A stretch of 64,000 bases of DNA from Smallanthus sonchifolius (Eukaryota > Streptophyta > Magnoliopsida > Asterales > Asteraceae). How positions within the stretch are numbered: position 1 is the stretch's first letter; every line of letters starts with the position of its first letter. A program made the position numbers and the translations under genes. Positions 1 to 11,107 of this stretch are shown in pieces. Under the pieces are notes generated by a model. The model saw nothing but the letters and a program-made list of their open reading frames with translations. It was not told where the DNA came from and made no database searches. The DNA lies in contig CM042029.1 in the NCBI GenBank assembly GCA_023525975.1, positions 84,426,849 to 84,490,848 on the forward strand, given 5' to 3'.

Positions 1-1207
1 ATAAAGTTGAGAACGCATTGCTCATTGCATACTCAAACCCTATCCTGACTCAGTCGAAAGGACGACTACTTTGCTGCTTCCTGTAACTTGTATTCATGAA
101 TTAGTTTCATTTCTCGAAGTCGCATTTCATGTACACGTTTGTTTCTTGCTCTAATCTATAGTCCGTTGGATTGGACTCTTGGATTGTGTTTCAACTCGAG
201 TGAATACTCGGATCAAACGATTCCTGACTACTCATCCTGATATGAGTCCTAGTTGATCAAATTATGGTTAATGACTAAGCTTTTTGATAACTTATCATCT
301 CTGACAGTACTCTGTATTCAGAAATACAACCTAAAAGACATTATGACACAGGATAGGGAGAACTAGGGTGAGCATGCAAAGAAAATATCATTACAGGTGC
401 ACACGTAATAGTAATTTGAGGTGCATGTAAATCCTGGTGAAACCTAGTGTGTGGATAAATGATCCTAATCTATGATTTACAGACTTAATTTTTCACTGTC
501 TGTAGAAGTTCTTGTAACCCACTCAACGACTAGTTGGTATCGTTAAACCTGTTCAACAGTTGATAGATGCGACTATCAGGTTGAAGCTGTTTACGGACAC
601 GTTGAGTTATCATTAATGGAATCCATCACGTTATTTTCATTCATGTAAGAGTATTAGTGACCGTAAGACTCTCATTCAAACTTGATCAAGGAACCAACTC
701 GATTGAAACTCTTGTAGAATCTCATGGCAAACCCAACGACCCCAAGTATGAAAGCGGAATTTAAAAAATTCCTACTAAACTAATACGTTATTCCTCCAAC
801 AATAAATTCCCTTTGACTCTATTACCTTATCCCGTGACTAATCCTTAGTCTAATTAGATTTACACCCCAGCATATCCAGTTGTTCCAATGACATTAGAGA
901 ACGGGGATTTAATCTAACCAACCATCAGTTGAACGCGATTACTTAAGCAAACATCCTATCCTTTATGTTACTGGGATCTATATCTCATTAAACTTCTTTT
1001 CCTACATGTGGATCTTTTCCCTTGGTCTTCGCATTGACCGACGCTTACCTTATAAGTACGGGTCTCACTAGAAGTCTCAGCATGACTTCATAATTTTCAA
1101 GTTGGTGCAATCGTACTCTATCTCTATTAGAATCCAAGTATACTATTGAAATAGAATACGGTCAGATAATTGAAGCGACCCACATTCTTAAGGGATGTAA
1201 ATACGGA
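1..1207 (+). mobile_element. Decayed 5' part of a Ty3/gypsy element
   Basis: No open frame of useful length is visible. The last ~100 bases read in frame into the protease-like segment that follows, so I take this as the decayed gag/early pol portion of the same retrotransposon, whose 5' LTR would lie left of the window. I see no gag zinc knuckle and no LTR end. Assignment rests on continuity with the next feature only. Confidence 0.4.
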
Positions 1208-1545
1208 TTGGCTGGTCATAAGCTTGAGATTGACCTCATGCCAGCCACACTTGGTAGCTTTGATGTAATCATTAGCATGGATTGGTTACCTAAGAATCGA
1301 CTCGAAATCATTTGTCGTGACAAAATCGTTCGCCTTCCTCTCCCTATAGGAGAAACTCTTTATGTCCAAAGCGAAGGGATTGGTGCAGTCGTAGGCATCA
1401 TACCCTCTACGAAATCGCAGAGATGCCTGCGGAAGGGCCATACTGCTATTCTAACACTGTCGCTGAACAACCATCTGAAGAAAAGAAGATAGATGACACC
1501 CCGATAGTTCGTGAATTTCTAGAATTATTTCCCGAAGACCTACTC
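1160..1545 (+). pseudogene. Ty3/gypsy aspartic protease region (relic)
   Basis: The frame encodes a stretch with LAGHKLEIDLMP and GSFDVIISMDWL, typical of the C-terminal half of the gypsy-type retropepsin domain in plant chromoviruses. The catalytic D-T/S-G part upstream is not recognisable. After the domain comes a linker with VREFLELFPEDL, the usual lead-in to reverse transcriptase, and the frame is lost near 1545. This would have cut the Gag-Pol polyprotein; it is not functional here. Confidence 0.75.
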
Positions 1546-1586
1546 ACCGTCAAGTTGAATTTCAAATTGACCTAGCATCCATAGCA

Positions 1587-1878
1587 GTGCCTCTTGTTCG
1601 GGAACCCTATAGACTTGTACCTAGTGAATTACAAGGACTATCTACACAACTGCAAAAGTTGTTGGATAAAGATTTCATCCAACCTAGCTCATCGCCATGG
1701 GGAGCTCCGGTCCTATTTGTCAAGAATAAAGATGGAACTTTCCGTACGTGTATTGACCATCATGAGCTGAACAAAGTGACGATCAAGAATCGTTATCCTC
1801 TACCCCGCATAGATGATCTGTTTGATCAACTCCAAGGATCAAGCTTCTATTCCAAAATAGATCTTAGCCGAGCGAATA
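1587..1878 (+). pseudogene. Ty3/gypsy reverse transcriptase, N-terminal third only
   Basis: The translation contains EPYRLVPSELQGLSTQLQKL, then SSPWGAPVLFVKNKDGTFR and NRYPLPRIDDLFDQLQG...FYSKIDL, the fingers/palm start of gypsy reverse transcriptase up to the first catalytic Asp of the DL(R/S) motif. Immediately after DLSRA the frame jumps into integrase sequence. The YxDD catalytic box and all of RNase H are missing, so an internal deletion has joined RT directly to integrase. It cannot encode an active polymerase. Confidence 0.85.
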
Positions 1879-2450
1879 TGGGCTCCAGTGTACGAAAACT
1901 TAAGGGAACTAGTTATGGATGGAGCTCATAAATCTCGTTACTCTATTCATCCAGGTTCCGACAAGATGTACCATGACCTAAAGGTGTTGTATTGGTGGAC
2001 AAAGATGAAGGCCGATATAGCCACCTATGTGAGCAAGTGCCTGACTTGCTCAAAGGTCAAAGTAGAATATCAAAAATCTTTCAGTTTACTCCAGCAACCG
2101 GAGATTCCCATATGGAAATGGGAGCAGATATCCATGGACTTTATCACAAAATTACCATGAACTCCTACCAGGTGTGATACCATTTGGGTAATCATTGATC
2201 GTTTAACAAAGTCCGCTCACTTCTTAGCAATCAAGGAAACAGAAAAAATGGAGAAGCTTACTCGTATTTATTTGAAAGAAGTAGTCTCTCGACACGGAGT
2301 GCCAATTTCTATTATCTCGGATCATGACACACGATTCACCTCACGTTTCTAGCAATCTTTACATAAAGCTTTAGGCACGCGTCTAGCTATGAGCACGACA
2401 TACCATCCCCAAACAGATGGTTAAACGGAGTGTACTATTCAAACTCTAGA
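1879..2450 (+). pseudogene. Ty3/gypsy integrase (zinc-binding and core domains, with stops)
   Basis: The segment encodes an H-H-C-C zinc domain (SIHPGSDKMYHDL...YWWTKMKADI...CLTCSKVK), then the integrase core with IDRLTKSAHFL (first catalytic Asp), IISDHDTRF (second Asp) and YHPQTDG..E (catalytic Glu). There is an in-frame TAG after FTSRF and a TAA after PQTDG, and the frame shifts near 2160. The stops sit where TGG and CAA/CAG codons are expected, consistent with transition decay. Confidence 0.85.
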
Positions 2451-2972
2451 GGATATGCTACGAGCCTGTTTGATTGACTTCGGTAACACGTGGAAATCTC
2501 ACCTACCTTTGGTGGAGTTCTCCTATAGCAAAAGTTATCACACTAGCATCAAACCGCTCCATTCGAGGCATTATATGGACAGAAATGTCGCTCTCCTATC
2601 TGTTGGGCTGAAGTTGGGGATAGCCAACTTACAGGTCCTGAACTCGTACTCAAAACCTCTGAAAAAGATAGTTCAAATTAGAAATCGTATGGCGACAACT
2701 CGTGATCGTCAAAAGAACTATGCCGATAAGCGTCGTAAACCATTGGAGTTTCAAGTAGGCGACATGGCCTTGTTAAAGGTCTCACCTTGGAAAGGTGTAA
2801 TTCGTTTTGGGAAACGAGGCAAACTAAACCCCAGTTACGTTGGACCGTTCAAAATAGTAAAGAGAATTGGCCCAGTAGCGTATCAACTGCACCTACCTAA
2901 AGGACTTAGTGGTGTACACAACGTCTTTCATATCTCGAACTTGAAGAAATGTCTAGCAGACGCGACACTCGT
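2451..2972 (+). pseudogene. Ty3/gypsy integrase C-terminal region, interrupted by a solo LTR
   Basis: This is the end of pol: VGDMALLKVSPWKGVIRFGK, GPFKIVKRIGPVAYQLHLP and VHNVFHISNLKKCL are hallmark motifs of the integrase C-terminal part in plant gypsy elements. The coding sequence breaks at 2972, where a solo LTR begins. It resumes in sense at 7258 after the duplicated CTCGT, so the break is an insertion and not an end. Confidence 0.85.
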
Positions 2973-3483
2973 TGTAACATCCCAAAAATAAAACGACGAG
3001 TTATAATAACGGGTAAACGCGAGACAAAAAGAATAAATGAACGCGGCATGACGGGTCGGGCCGGATGGTCCTGGCAAACTTGAGGGTGGCGCATTAGGGG
3101 GAGGAGCCTCCCTATAAAAAGCCCAAGTCACCTTCATTTCTCTCATCTGCAAGAATATAGAGAGAGAAACCATAGAGAGAGAAAGTGAAGGATCGACTCA
3201 AGATTGCAAAGGAAGGATTCTCCAGTGCTCCTTAAGATAACCTCTGAATCATAAGCTCGATACAGGTAACGGTTTGGCCAAGATCTGAGTTTTTGATTAC
3301 TTTGAGGTTTTCGGGTTTTGGATGAAAAGGCAACGTTTTTACGTATAAAACTTGAAAATGAACATAGATCTAGCATCTAGAAGGAAAAACGAACGTTTTG
3401 AATGTAAAAAGTCGGGATCTTGACGTGATCAGATCTGCATGCAAAAAGTTAGGTTTTTTGAGGAGAAGAAGACTGCCCGCAAG

Positions 3484-3615
3484 CAGGTCCTGCGTACTTA
3501 TCAAGTACGCAAGAAGCAGGTCCTGCGTACTTATCAAGTACGCAAGAAGCAAAGTCTGCGTACTTATTAAGTACGCAAGAACAAGGCCCTGCGCACTTGC
3601 TAAGTGCGCAAGAAT
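3484..3615 (+). repeat. Four tandem 33-bp repeats with an internal palindrome
   Basis: The unit has a 33-bp period and carries the inverted repeat GCGTACTT-atc-AAGTACGC. The first two copies are identical over most of the unit; the third and fourth have compensating changes that keep the stem (GCGCACTT...AAGTGCGC in copy four). The repeats lie inside the solo LTR upstream of its splice-donor-like site. Confidence 0.85.
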
Positions 3616-4419
3616 CAAGTCTATGGGTATATATAGCTGGTTAGTGAAGTCAGTATGTTCGCCTAATTCAGTATGGTTAACCCGTTAGAGTCGGGATTAG
3701 GTCAGATGTGTATTTAACTACTCAATCCAGATCGTACGTGACGTTGTTGGGCCTTCAATTAGGACAACTGAGACTAGCTTATCAGGTGAGTTCTAGAAGC
3801 CCTCTTTTAAATGTTTTGAATAATATTTTTGGGCTGGTGTGCATACGTAACGATGTGACTATTTTATAAAACGATGTTTATGAATGATGTATGTGACGTT
3901 TTATAAAATGATGTTTATGAACGATGTTTTGGAAGGAAATGTTACGAAAGAAGTGTTTATAAAGTATTTTGCCAAAAGAAATTTACGAAATGTTTATGAA
4001 TGAATGAATGATTTTTAATAAAACGTACGAATGCTTTAACTGAAGTTTGGAAGTAAAAGAAGTGAATGTTTATGAAAGTCACAAACAAACGAATCTGCCA
4101 TTATTCCTTAGGGAATGAAGGTTATGGGTATGGGATGTATGTTATGGGCCTTTACTTTTTAGGGGCCTTTGTGGCTGGCCAACTGTTGTACAACTGGGGT
4201 GATGATGGTCACCAAGGGGATTATCGTGATCCTTGAAGTTGGTACGGTTTACCTTACGGGGTAGTCGTGCTTGAAGTTTGGTACTTGTGCCTTATAGGGT
4301 GCAGTGCGTGAAGTTTGGTACGTGTCATCCTTGTGATGCCGTGCTTAAAGTTTGGTGTTGAATGACCTAAGTATCGGGCCCTAGGATTTCTTCACCCGAA
4401 GGACAGTACGGTGTTGATG

Positions 4420-6751
4420 TGTCACACCCCGACCGATGGCGGAATCATCGAGGCGGACAATGGAATGATTGTTCAAAAGCACATGATAGCTAAGAGGTTG
4501 CATAATTCATTAATTAAACTTAAAGACAACAAGATCCAAATACAATATGTTCCAAATAACCTAGTCTAGTTCAAAACATTGATTTATTTAACTAGGTCCA
4601 TAGTTCTTAAGTGGGGAAATCTTCGGCAAGTAGTCACATATCCAAACCTGAAACATTATTTAAATCAAGTGTCAACTAAAAAGTTGGTGAGTACATAGAT
4701 TTAATAATTTCGGTAAATAGTAGTTGTAAATTGTTTTGCAACTCATTGTTTATCTTGTTAATCATAGTATGTAGGATGTATCATTTATTTAATCACAATT
4801 CAAACCGAGTTTGACGCGCTTGAACAGAGCACAACAGCTAAGTCCGGTATGTTTGAATATAGTTACCCACTATATCCGATATGATTGAATATAACACGCG
4901 GTTATATCCGAGTATGCAGTAATAAACACCCTAACCGGGTGGGCTGGTCAAACACAATAGATCTATCAATATTACAGTTGGTTGTCTTGTGTTTAAATGT
5001 ATGTACATCCAAAGAATAAGCATATAGTCTCATGTATAACACGTATAAACAATTTGATTGAGTAGCATGAAATAATGTTTCACCCCAAAGTATGTAAAAA
5101 TGTAAAATAGGGGCTATGTAACTCACCTTGCAAGCGGGTATTTTTCCACGCGTGTAGGTGATAAAGATGTTGAAGTCTAAGCACGTTGAAACCCTATGTA
5201 GATAAATGGGTATCATTGTATGTTTACATGTGCGTATTAGTATTCAATTGTGTATAAGTTTATGATAGCATTCCTCAGTGGTATTAGCATAGAAGCTGGT
5301 CCAGATTTACTTGAAATTACTGATTTGATCGAAACTGTTTTATAGATGTGACAGGTATCGAAACTATGTTCAATCGAAACTATGTTCAAGTATCGAAACT
5401 ATGTTCAAGTATCGAAACTATGTTCAAGTATCGAAACTATGTTCAAGTATTTAAACTATGTTCAAGTATCGAAACTATGTTCAAGTATCGAAACTATGTT
5501 CAATCGAAACTACTAGTTTCGATTGACCACAGAACTGTTGAAACTACCATCTATCGAAACTATTAGTTTCGATTGACCATTTACTCAATCGAAACTAAGT
5601 AGTTTCGATGGCCCAGACTTTGGCAAATAAAACAGTAACATTAATTTGTCCGGAAATCGATGGTTTGGAGTTGTGACTTCGAGTGGTTCAGTTTGTCTTA
5701 TGATAACAGAAGGTAAAGAAACGAAGTTGAGGATTCTTACGTGGTCGTGAAGGGTCTGGTTGGCAGGGCTTTTAGTTCGAAAATACCAAGACTTGAATTC
5801 CAGAATTCGAGTTGAATTGAGCCTTATAATCTGGTCACGGCTTCACACAGGGACGGCGATTGTAATGGTGCCTTCAATTTGGAGTGAGATTGGGTGAAGG
5901 AGGGGTCGCGAGCTCGAGCAGGTCCGACTATGGCTATTTATAGCCGAGCTTGATTTCTTTGCTAAAACGTGTAATTGGGCACGTTCCGACACTAGTCTGG
6001 ACGAGACGAAACTATCCAGACATTCAACATGCGTGGAGGTGGTCTGTCGGGTGTGAATTTGAAAGTGGGTTTCTCGGCCACCAACAGGATCAGACGATCC
6101 TTATGTTGGGGAGACCAATTGGTCGGGGGGTCTTGTTCGCGTGGGAGAGACGAAGCCAGGGATGCCTGTAGCGGCTGTCGAGGTGCAGGGGACAGCCCTG
6201 TCGGGAGTTCGCCGGAAAATGGCTTTACCCGCCGGATAAACGATTTAGGAATTGGCAGTTTTAGTCCCTGGAGTTTGGGTTGACTTAAATTAGCCCTTGA
6301 AATAAATACGGATGGGTCCTTATAGTTTAAATTGTCCAGAAACAGCCCCTCAACCGATTTCAGTTTTAAAACCTTCTAGTTTGATTAATTACAAAACAAC
6401 CCCTGAACTTTTATTTAAATAAATTAATTTAAATTTCTTTTAAATCAAATAAATTTAAAAATGTTTTTTATAAACTTATTTTATTCTTTATTATTATAAA
6501 TAATTTTTATAAAAGTTATTTATCTTATTTAAATAGGTTATTTTATTAAATATACAACTTTTCAACCTTAGGTTTTTATATAAAACTTTATATTAATTTT
6601 AAATTTTATAAAACTCTAATTAGTTTAAATCCGTAAAATAAAATACCTATTTGTATAAAACCAAATAAAACTCTTACGCTTTATTAAAATAGAGAATGAT
6701 TACACGATAATTATAATACAAGTGCGAGAATGAAAAATCCGAAACGTCACA
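4420..6751 (-). mobile_element. Solo LTR nested inside the 2973-7252 solo LTR
   Basis: Bounded by an exact 5-bp target duplication TGATG (4415-4419 and 6752-6756). The ends on the plus strand are TGTCACACCCC... and ...AAACGTCACA. Orientation is taken as minus because the splice-donor-like signal (cttgcaaggtgagtta on the minus strand, near 5130) lies towards the 4420 end, as in the neighbouring LTRs. Length is 2332 bp with no coding interior. It contains the 19-bp tandem array at 5355-5510 and an AT-rich block at 6400-6700. Confidence 0.85.
5355..5510 (+). repeat. 19-bp tandem repeat array (about 8 copies)
   Basis: The unit is gtatcgaaactatgttcaa, nearly perfect, with one copy carrying ttt for cga and some copies shortened. 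It is followed by short palindromes of the form atcgaaact-act-agtttcgat (5500-5610). It lies inside the nested solo LTR. There are no spacers, so it is not a CRISPR. Confidence 0.9.
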
Positions 6752-7257
6752 TGATGGGCCTAGTGGTGGTGATCTTTAGGTTAATCCACCAGTATGCGAT
6801 GTTTGGAATTGACGGTTACGAGAAGGCGCAGATTCGATATGTTTGTTGACTTATGTTTATGATGTTATGTTATTTTATTGCATGTTTTCGTACGTTTTTA
6901 TTAATGAAGTTAAATGATATGTTTTTGGCAAATATTTGAAGTTAAGCTTTTATGAAAAGCTAGAACTCACCAGCGTAGCTGACTTTTTAGTATGCACATT
7001 CAGGTTAAGATGATGGACGGTGATGCTGGGCGGTTTGATGAGTTACCCGGATGAAATGAAGACTGGCATCCTGTTATGATTAGTTTATATTATGTTTATG
7101 CATTAAACTATGTTACGCTTTCGCATGTTGAACAATGTTATGATTATGTTTTAATGAAATTTTACGCTGCATTATTTTGATATTCAAGTTTAAGAACTGT
7201 TTGTGAATGATTAAATCCAACAAGTGAGGCCTCCCGGGTTTGGGGCCTTACACTCGT

Positions 7258-7477
7258 TGTTCCTCTTGAGGAACTACAAATCGATGAACAAATGTGTTTC
7301 ATTGAGGAACCAGGAGAAATCTTGGATAGGGAAGTCAAAACGCGCAAACGCAGTAAAATCTCAATTGTCAGAGTTTGTTGGAACTCGAAACGCGTACTGG
7401 AATTCACGTGGGAGCGTAAGGATCAGATGATTCGCAAGTATCCACATCTATTCAAGCACTCCACGTCAAACACTTAA
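7258..7477 (+). pseudogene. C-terminal end of the gypsy polyprotein (chromodomain-like)
   Basis: Reading on from the solo-LTR insertion, this encodes a tail with EEPGEILDREVK, VRVCWNSKRVLEFTWERKDQ and RKYPHLF, the usual end of plant chromovirus Pol. It is the continuation of the frame interrupted at 2972, which confirms the insertion. It stops at 7477, just before the polypurine/LTR start region. Confidence 0.85.
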
Positions 7478-7484
7478 GGTAGTA

Positions 7485-7605
7485 TTTTAATTTTCGGGAC
7501 AAAATTTTTTCAACTAGGGGATGATGTGACACCTTAGATATTTTTTTTATTTCTTCTAATTTTCAGGACGAAAATTCTTTCAACTACAAGATGATGTGAC
7601 ACCCG
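7485..7605 (+). repeat. Duplicated polypurine tract plus LTR start
   Basis: Two copies of a ~50-bp segment of the form aattttc-ggacaaaa...ttcaacta followed by a short purine run and ATGATGTGACACC lie about 70 bp apart (LTR-start TGTGACACC at 7525 and again at 7595). The first copy has the better purine tract (aggggatga), the second the better LTR start (TGTGACACCCG). Confidence 0.7.
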
Positions 7606-8784
7606 ATAAAATTCTGTTAACTCAGTTAACTGAGTTACAAACTTCAGGGACCAATTATGTCAATATTTAAACTGAAACTATAGGGACTAAATATGTAATG
7701 ACTCAAAAGTCAAATATGTTGACTCTAAAAAGTCAAAATCGCAGGTTTGTGTGTTCTGTTGACTTTTATAAGTCAAACCTCTTGATGTTTGAATTCAATT
7801 CAAATTGTTAACCGAAAATTCATTCAAATCCTTAACCGAAATGAATAGTAATGACATTTTCGTCATCATTGAGTCATTAAACAGCATCATTATTCACGAA
7901 TTAAACCCAATCATGGGTAATTAAACCATAAACGTCGACACACTTAACCATATAATCGAATTTGACAAATTCCTACTTCCAATTCGAAATCAAACACCGT
8001 GCACACGTTGAATGAACTTCTATGAGTGTTCTAAACATATCAATTCGAGCAGAGGAACAATCAGAGGCGCGGGCGACCAAACCCATCGAACTCGGAAACC
8101 TATTTGCTCGATCTCCATCAATTCGGCATCATTCTGGTAATTGTTTACATGACCAGATTCGTTTTCTTCTATTGAACAAAAGCCCTATGCTAATTTGTTC
8201 TTATAACATCAAATCGACCGCAAACCCAATTCTAGGGTTCATCGCAAACCGGTTTAATCGAACTCCAATCTAAACACGTTTATAATTCAATTAATCTATA
8301 CCATCAGACTCGTAATCACTTGTATAATGAAAACCCTATGGTAATTTGATATGATAACATCGAATTCTACTCAACCCGAAATCTAGGGTTTGTTCATAAT
8401 ACAATTTGGGGGTTTTGATCTTAAACTCAACCTCAATGGAATTAAACTGTTTCAATAGTTTCGCAAGGTCCTATTTAGTAAAAGCCCCATGATTCCAGAA
8501 GCTTTTATTATCAAAATCATTCAATTCGATTATATGTTCATGACTAGGGTTTCGGCATTTGATTCAGTAATTTAACGACCCTAGGCTTGATGATTTTCAA
8601 ATTAAACTCTCACACATACTCGCCTATACTCGATTATCAAAACCCCTAAGCTTTGGATTCGAATCGTGATCGATTTGGTGGGTTTTGGGATTGATTTGAT
8701 TCGGGTTTCGAGATATAGGGGAAGAACACATGGGTGTTGAGGATTAAAAACCATTTGATCCGGATTCGCTTGTGATTCCCTATC

Positions 8785-8852
8785 GGGCTGGAATGGTTAA
8801 AGCTTTGTGTTGGTGTGGGTGAGTCCCGGGTTCGAACCCTACCAACACTTTT
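8785..8852 (+). other. tRNA-like Pol III box A/box B pair inside the LTR
   Basis: The segment has a box A-like ggctggaatggttaaag and, about 33 bp later, a perfect box B gggttcgaaccct. There is no cloverleaf acceptor stem I can pair convincingly, and no long dispersed body or A-tail. It may be a SINE head or a tRNA relic within the LTR. Confidence 0.4.
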
Positions 8853-9547
8853 ATTATTTTAGCCACTTTTTAAGGTATATTTTTATATAAAATCTTTCCC
8901 TATATTATTTTAATAATATATTAATGTGTTTTGAACCCGAAAAACACCCGTAGGCTCGGGGACGGATTTATATCTCAATCTAGGTGTTATTTTAATAATA
9001 ATTGCATAATTATTTTATTAACGCCTAAACGATTATTTTATAACTCGTAAATTATTATTTCCCACAGTAAAAAAATAAATAAATAATATAATTATTCACA
9101 TTATTACCCACGCTTTTATGCCCTAATAAAAATAATATATATTTATTATTTTTGTCACGTATTTAGTTATCGTTTTATCTTTCCAACTTAAAAATAATAT
9201 AATAATACTATTTTCCCTAAACCATTATTTTAATGGTAAAAACGCACAAATACACATTAATTTTATTCGTAATTAGAAGCTTTCGATACAAATCGCATCT
9301 ATCTTAATTATTAAATTAAGAAATTCTAAAAACCCGATGACACGTTTGTCTAACCGTTGATCCTAAGTATAATTTAGGACGTTCGATCTTTCCGTGTCGT
9401 TGTCACAAGCTCGTACGTGTTCCTAACTATCGCATCTTATTCGAGGGCATTCATAGATTGTTCGCGTGCAATCCATTCGTAGTTAGTGTTGCATCATTGT
9501 GTGGTGCTAATTACTACGCTTTACTCAGACTCAGGTGAGTTTCACGG

Positions 9548-9742
9548 CCCTTTTTTACTTGTTTTCCTATTGGGGGAGAAACATTCATATACACAAACAT
9601 CATTTTATTTGTTTTCCCGTTGGGAAGAAACATGCATACAAACAAACAGTATTTTACGTGTAACCCGTTGGGAAGAAACATGCATACGAACAGACATACG
9701 TTTACTTGTCTTCCCGCCGAGGAAAGACATACACATGAGCAG
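9548..9742 (+). repeat. Imperfect ~45-50-bp tandem repeats with a short hairpin
   Basis: Four degraded copies contain ttttcccgttgggaagaaacatgcatac or close variants, with the small inverted repeat TTCCCgttGGGAA. They follow the splice-donor-like site in the gypsy 3' LTR. Confidence 0.7.
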
Positions 9743-10432
9743 ACGTGGATCACATAGTATTTCATTACCACTTATTTACCTAAGTGCAAACATAACATGC
9801 AAAGTCCTTACACACTCGGACCGTTAATATATGGAGTATAGCGAGTAAATTTGAGTAGTACTACTTGGTTTGAAAACCCCACCCGGGTTAGTCGCGCTAA
9901 CTTGATTGGAGGTCGAACGGGTGTAAATTTTCCTAAACACTTTCCATTGTTGATGTTAGCAACGGCGAAAGGAAACCAAACACAAACAGTCAGCTTCGGT
10001 TGCGAACGCTTAGAGTAACTTGTACATTGTCTAGCTAGCAATAGGTGTGACTTACGTATGTGGATCCTGCAAACACTCAAATAGTTTATTCTCTTGTAAA
10101 CTTGTGAACTCACCAACCTTGTGTTGACACTTTTTTTACATGTTTCTCAGGTTTCCAAGGCAGAGGTTGCACACTTAGGACATGCATGGAGTCCTAATAT
10201 CATTTCATCCTTGTGCAAACATTTAAATAGTTTACTTGTCTTATTAGACTTGAGCGTATTTGTTTTGCGCATTTATTTTCTTATTTAAACGTTTCCGCAG
10301 TAACTCTGAACTTTTATGATATTTCATTTATGTCTCATATAGTGTCGTTTGATGTAACTAAATGACTGAGATCCTGGTTTGTCACACACTATACGGTAAA
10401 ACTCCGTCAGTGGAATTTGAGGGGGTGACACA

Positions 10433-11102
10433 TACAAAGCAAGACAAGGGAAAAGAAAAGATTGCTTATGAACCGATGGATGTTCATGCCCTGCAGAAAA
10501 GAGTTTTCAGTCTAGAACAAGACTCTGTGGCTAAAGATTCAAAGATTGAAAAGCTCTAATAAGAAAATGATACTCTGAGGACGACCATCAACATACAAAG
10601 TGGTCAGATCCAAAGTCTGAGAGACAACATCAAGTATGTGCTCAAAGAGTTGAAGAAACTGAAAGAAAAGAAAGAGAAAAAGAAAAAGAAGAGAGAAGAT
10701 GGTTGCAGTGGCAACAACAATAGTAAATGTGATGATGATGATGATGGTAATGGTGATGATGATGATGGTAATGGTGATGATAATAAAGGCAATGAAGATG
10801 ATAAGGATCAAAGTAAAGACCAGGAAGACCAACAAACAAGTTCACAAGAGGATCTATCTAGAGCAATGGTCGTTTATGCTCCTGTGTCCAAAGAAAAGGG
10901 AGGACAACAGTCTGAAAATGAACTTTCATTTGACTTTAAACAGGGTCTTGATGATTTACTTACGATCGTTCTCCTATCTTAAGCTGGATGCATGACAGTT
11001 AGAAGCATCTATATCTGGTCAAGAGAAAGAATGGACGAATCGAGTATTTTGCAAATATGCATGACTTTTAATCATTGCCCAGATATGATCTCAGAGCACT
11101 GA
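10433..11102 (+). pseudogene. Unfamiliar retroelement ORF, N-terminal portion (coiled coil plus acidic repeat)
   Basis: Reading in frame from about 10433 through two adjacent stops (10557-10562), the product has a Lys/Glu-rich heptad-like coiled coil (DVHALQKRVFSLEQD, then SLRDNIKYVLKELKKLKEKK), a basic run, and an Asp/Gly/Asn-rich tract encoded by GAT repeats (about 10728-10800). After a stop near 10982 the sense shifts by one frame to RKNGRIEYFANMHDF and LPRYDLRALNK, cut at 11107 by an inserted retrotransposon. I do not recognise the family. Nothing resembles gag zinc knuckles or pol. The right half is at 17911-18420. Confidence 0.6.
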
Positions 11103-11107
11103 ACAAA

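Larger units (their letters stand above)
2973..7252 (+). mobile_element. Solo LTR inserted in the gypsy pol gene (itself interrupted)
   Basis: It begins TGTAACATCCC at 2973 and ends GGGGCCTTACA at 7252, the TG...CA form of an LTR. The 5-bp target duplication CTCGT is exact at 2968-2972 and 7253-7257, and the host gypsy frame continues across it. No internal retrotransposon genes are present between the ends, so it is a solo LTR. Subtracting the nested insertion at 4420-6751 and one TSD copy leaves about 1.94 kb. A splice-donor-like caggtgagtt at about 3785 and a stretch like the 11108-17905 LTRs (actcaccagcgtagctgac, near 6967) suggest the same broad family. Confidence 0.85.
7595..10432 (+). 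mobile_element. 3' LTR of the gypsy element (about 2.8 kb)
   Basis: It starts TGTGACACCCG just after the pol end and polypurine tract, and is placed to end at 10432 in GGTGACACA, where sequence of another element's ORF begins. It contains a splice-donor-like actcaggtgagttt at about 9528. The target duplication cannot be tested because the 5' LTR lies outside the window, so the right edge is inferred. Open frames inside it are incidental. Confidence 0.65.

Noticed and set aside
5950..6283. Overlapping frames at 5950-6171 and 6029-6283
   Set aside because: They lie inside the TGATG-flanked solo LTR and have no domain or homologue that I recognise.
8785..8852. Functional tRNA gene
   Set aside because: Box A/B are present but no paired acceptor stem or anticodon arm could be formed; kept only as tRNA-like.
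10539..10845. Antisense hydrophobic frames over the GAT repeats
   Set aside because: They are complements of the acidic tract (poly-Ile/Ser/His) and have no gene context.
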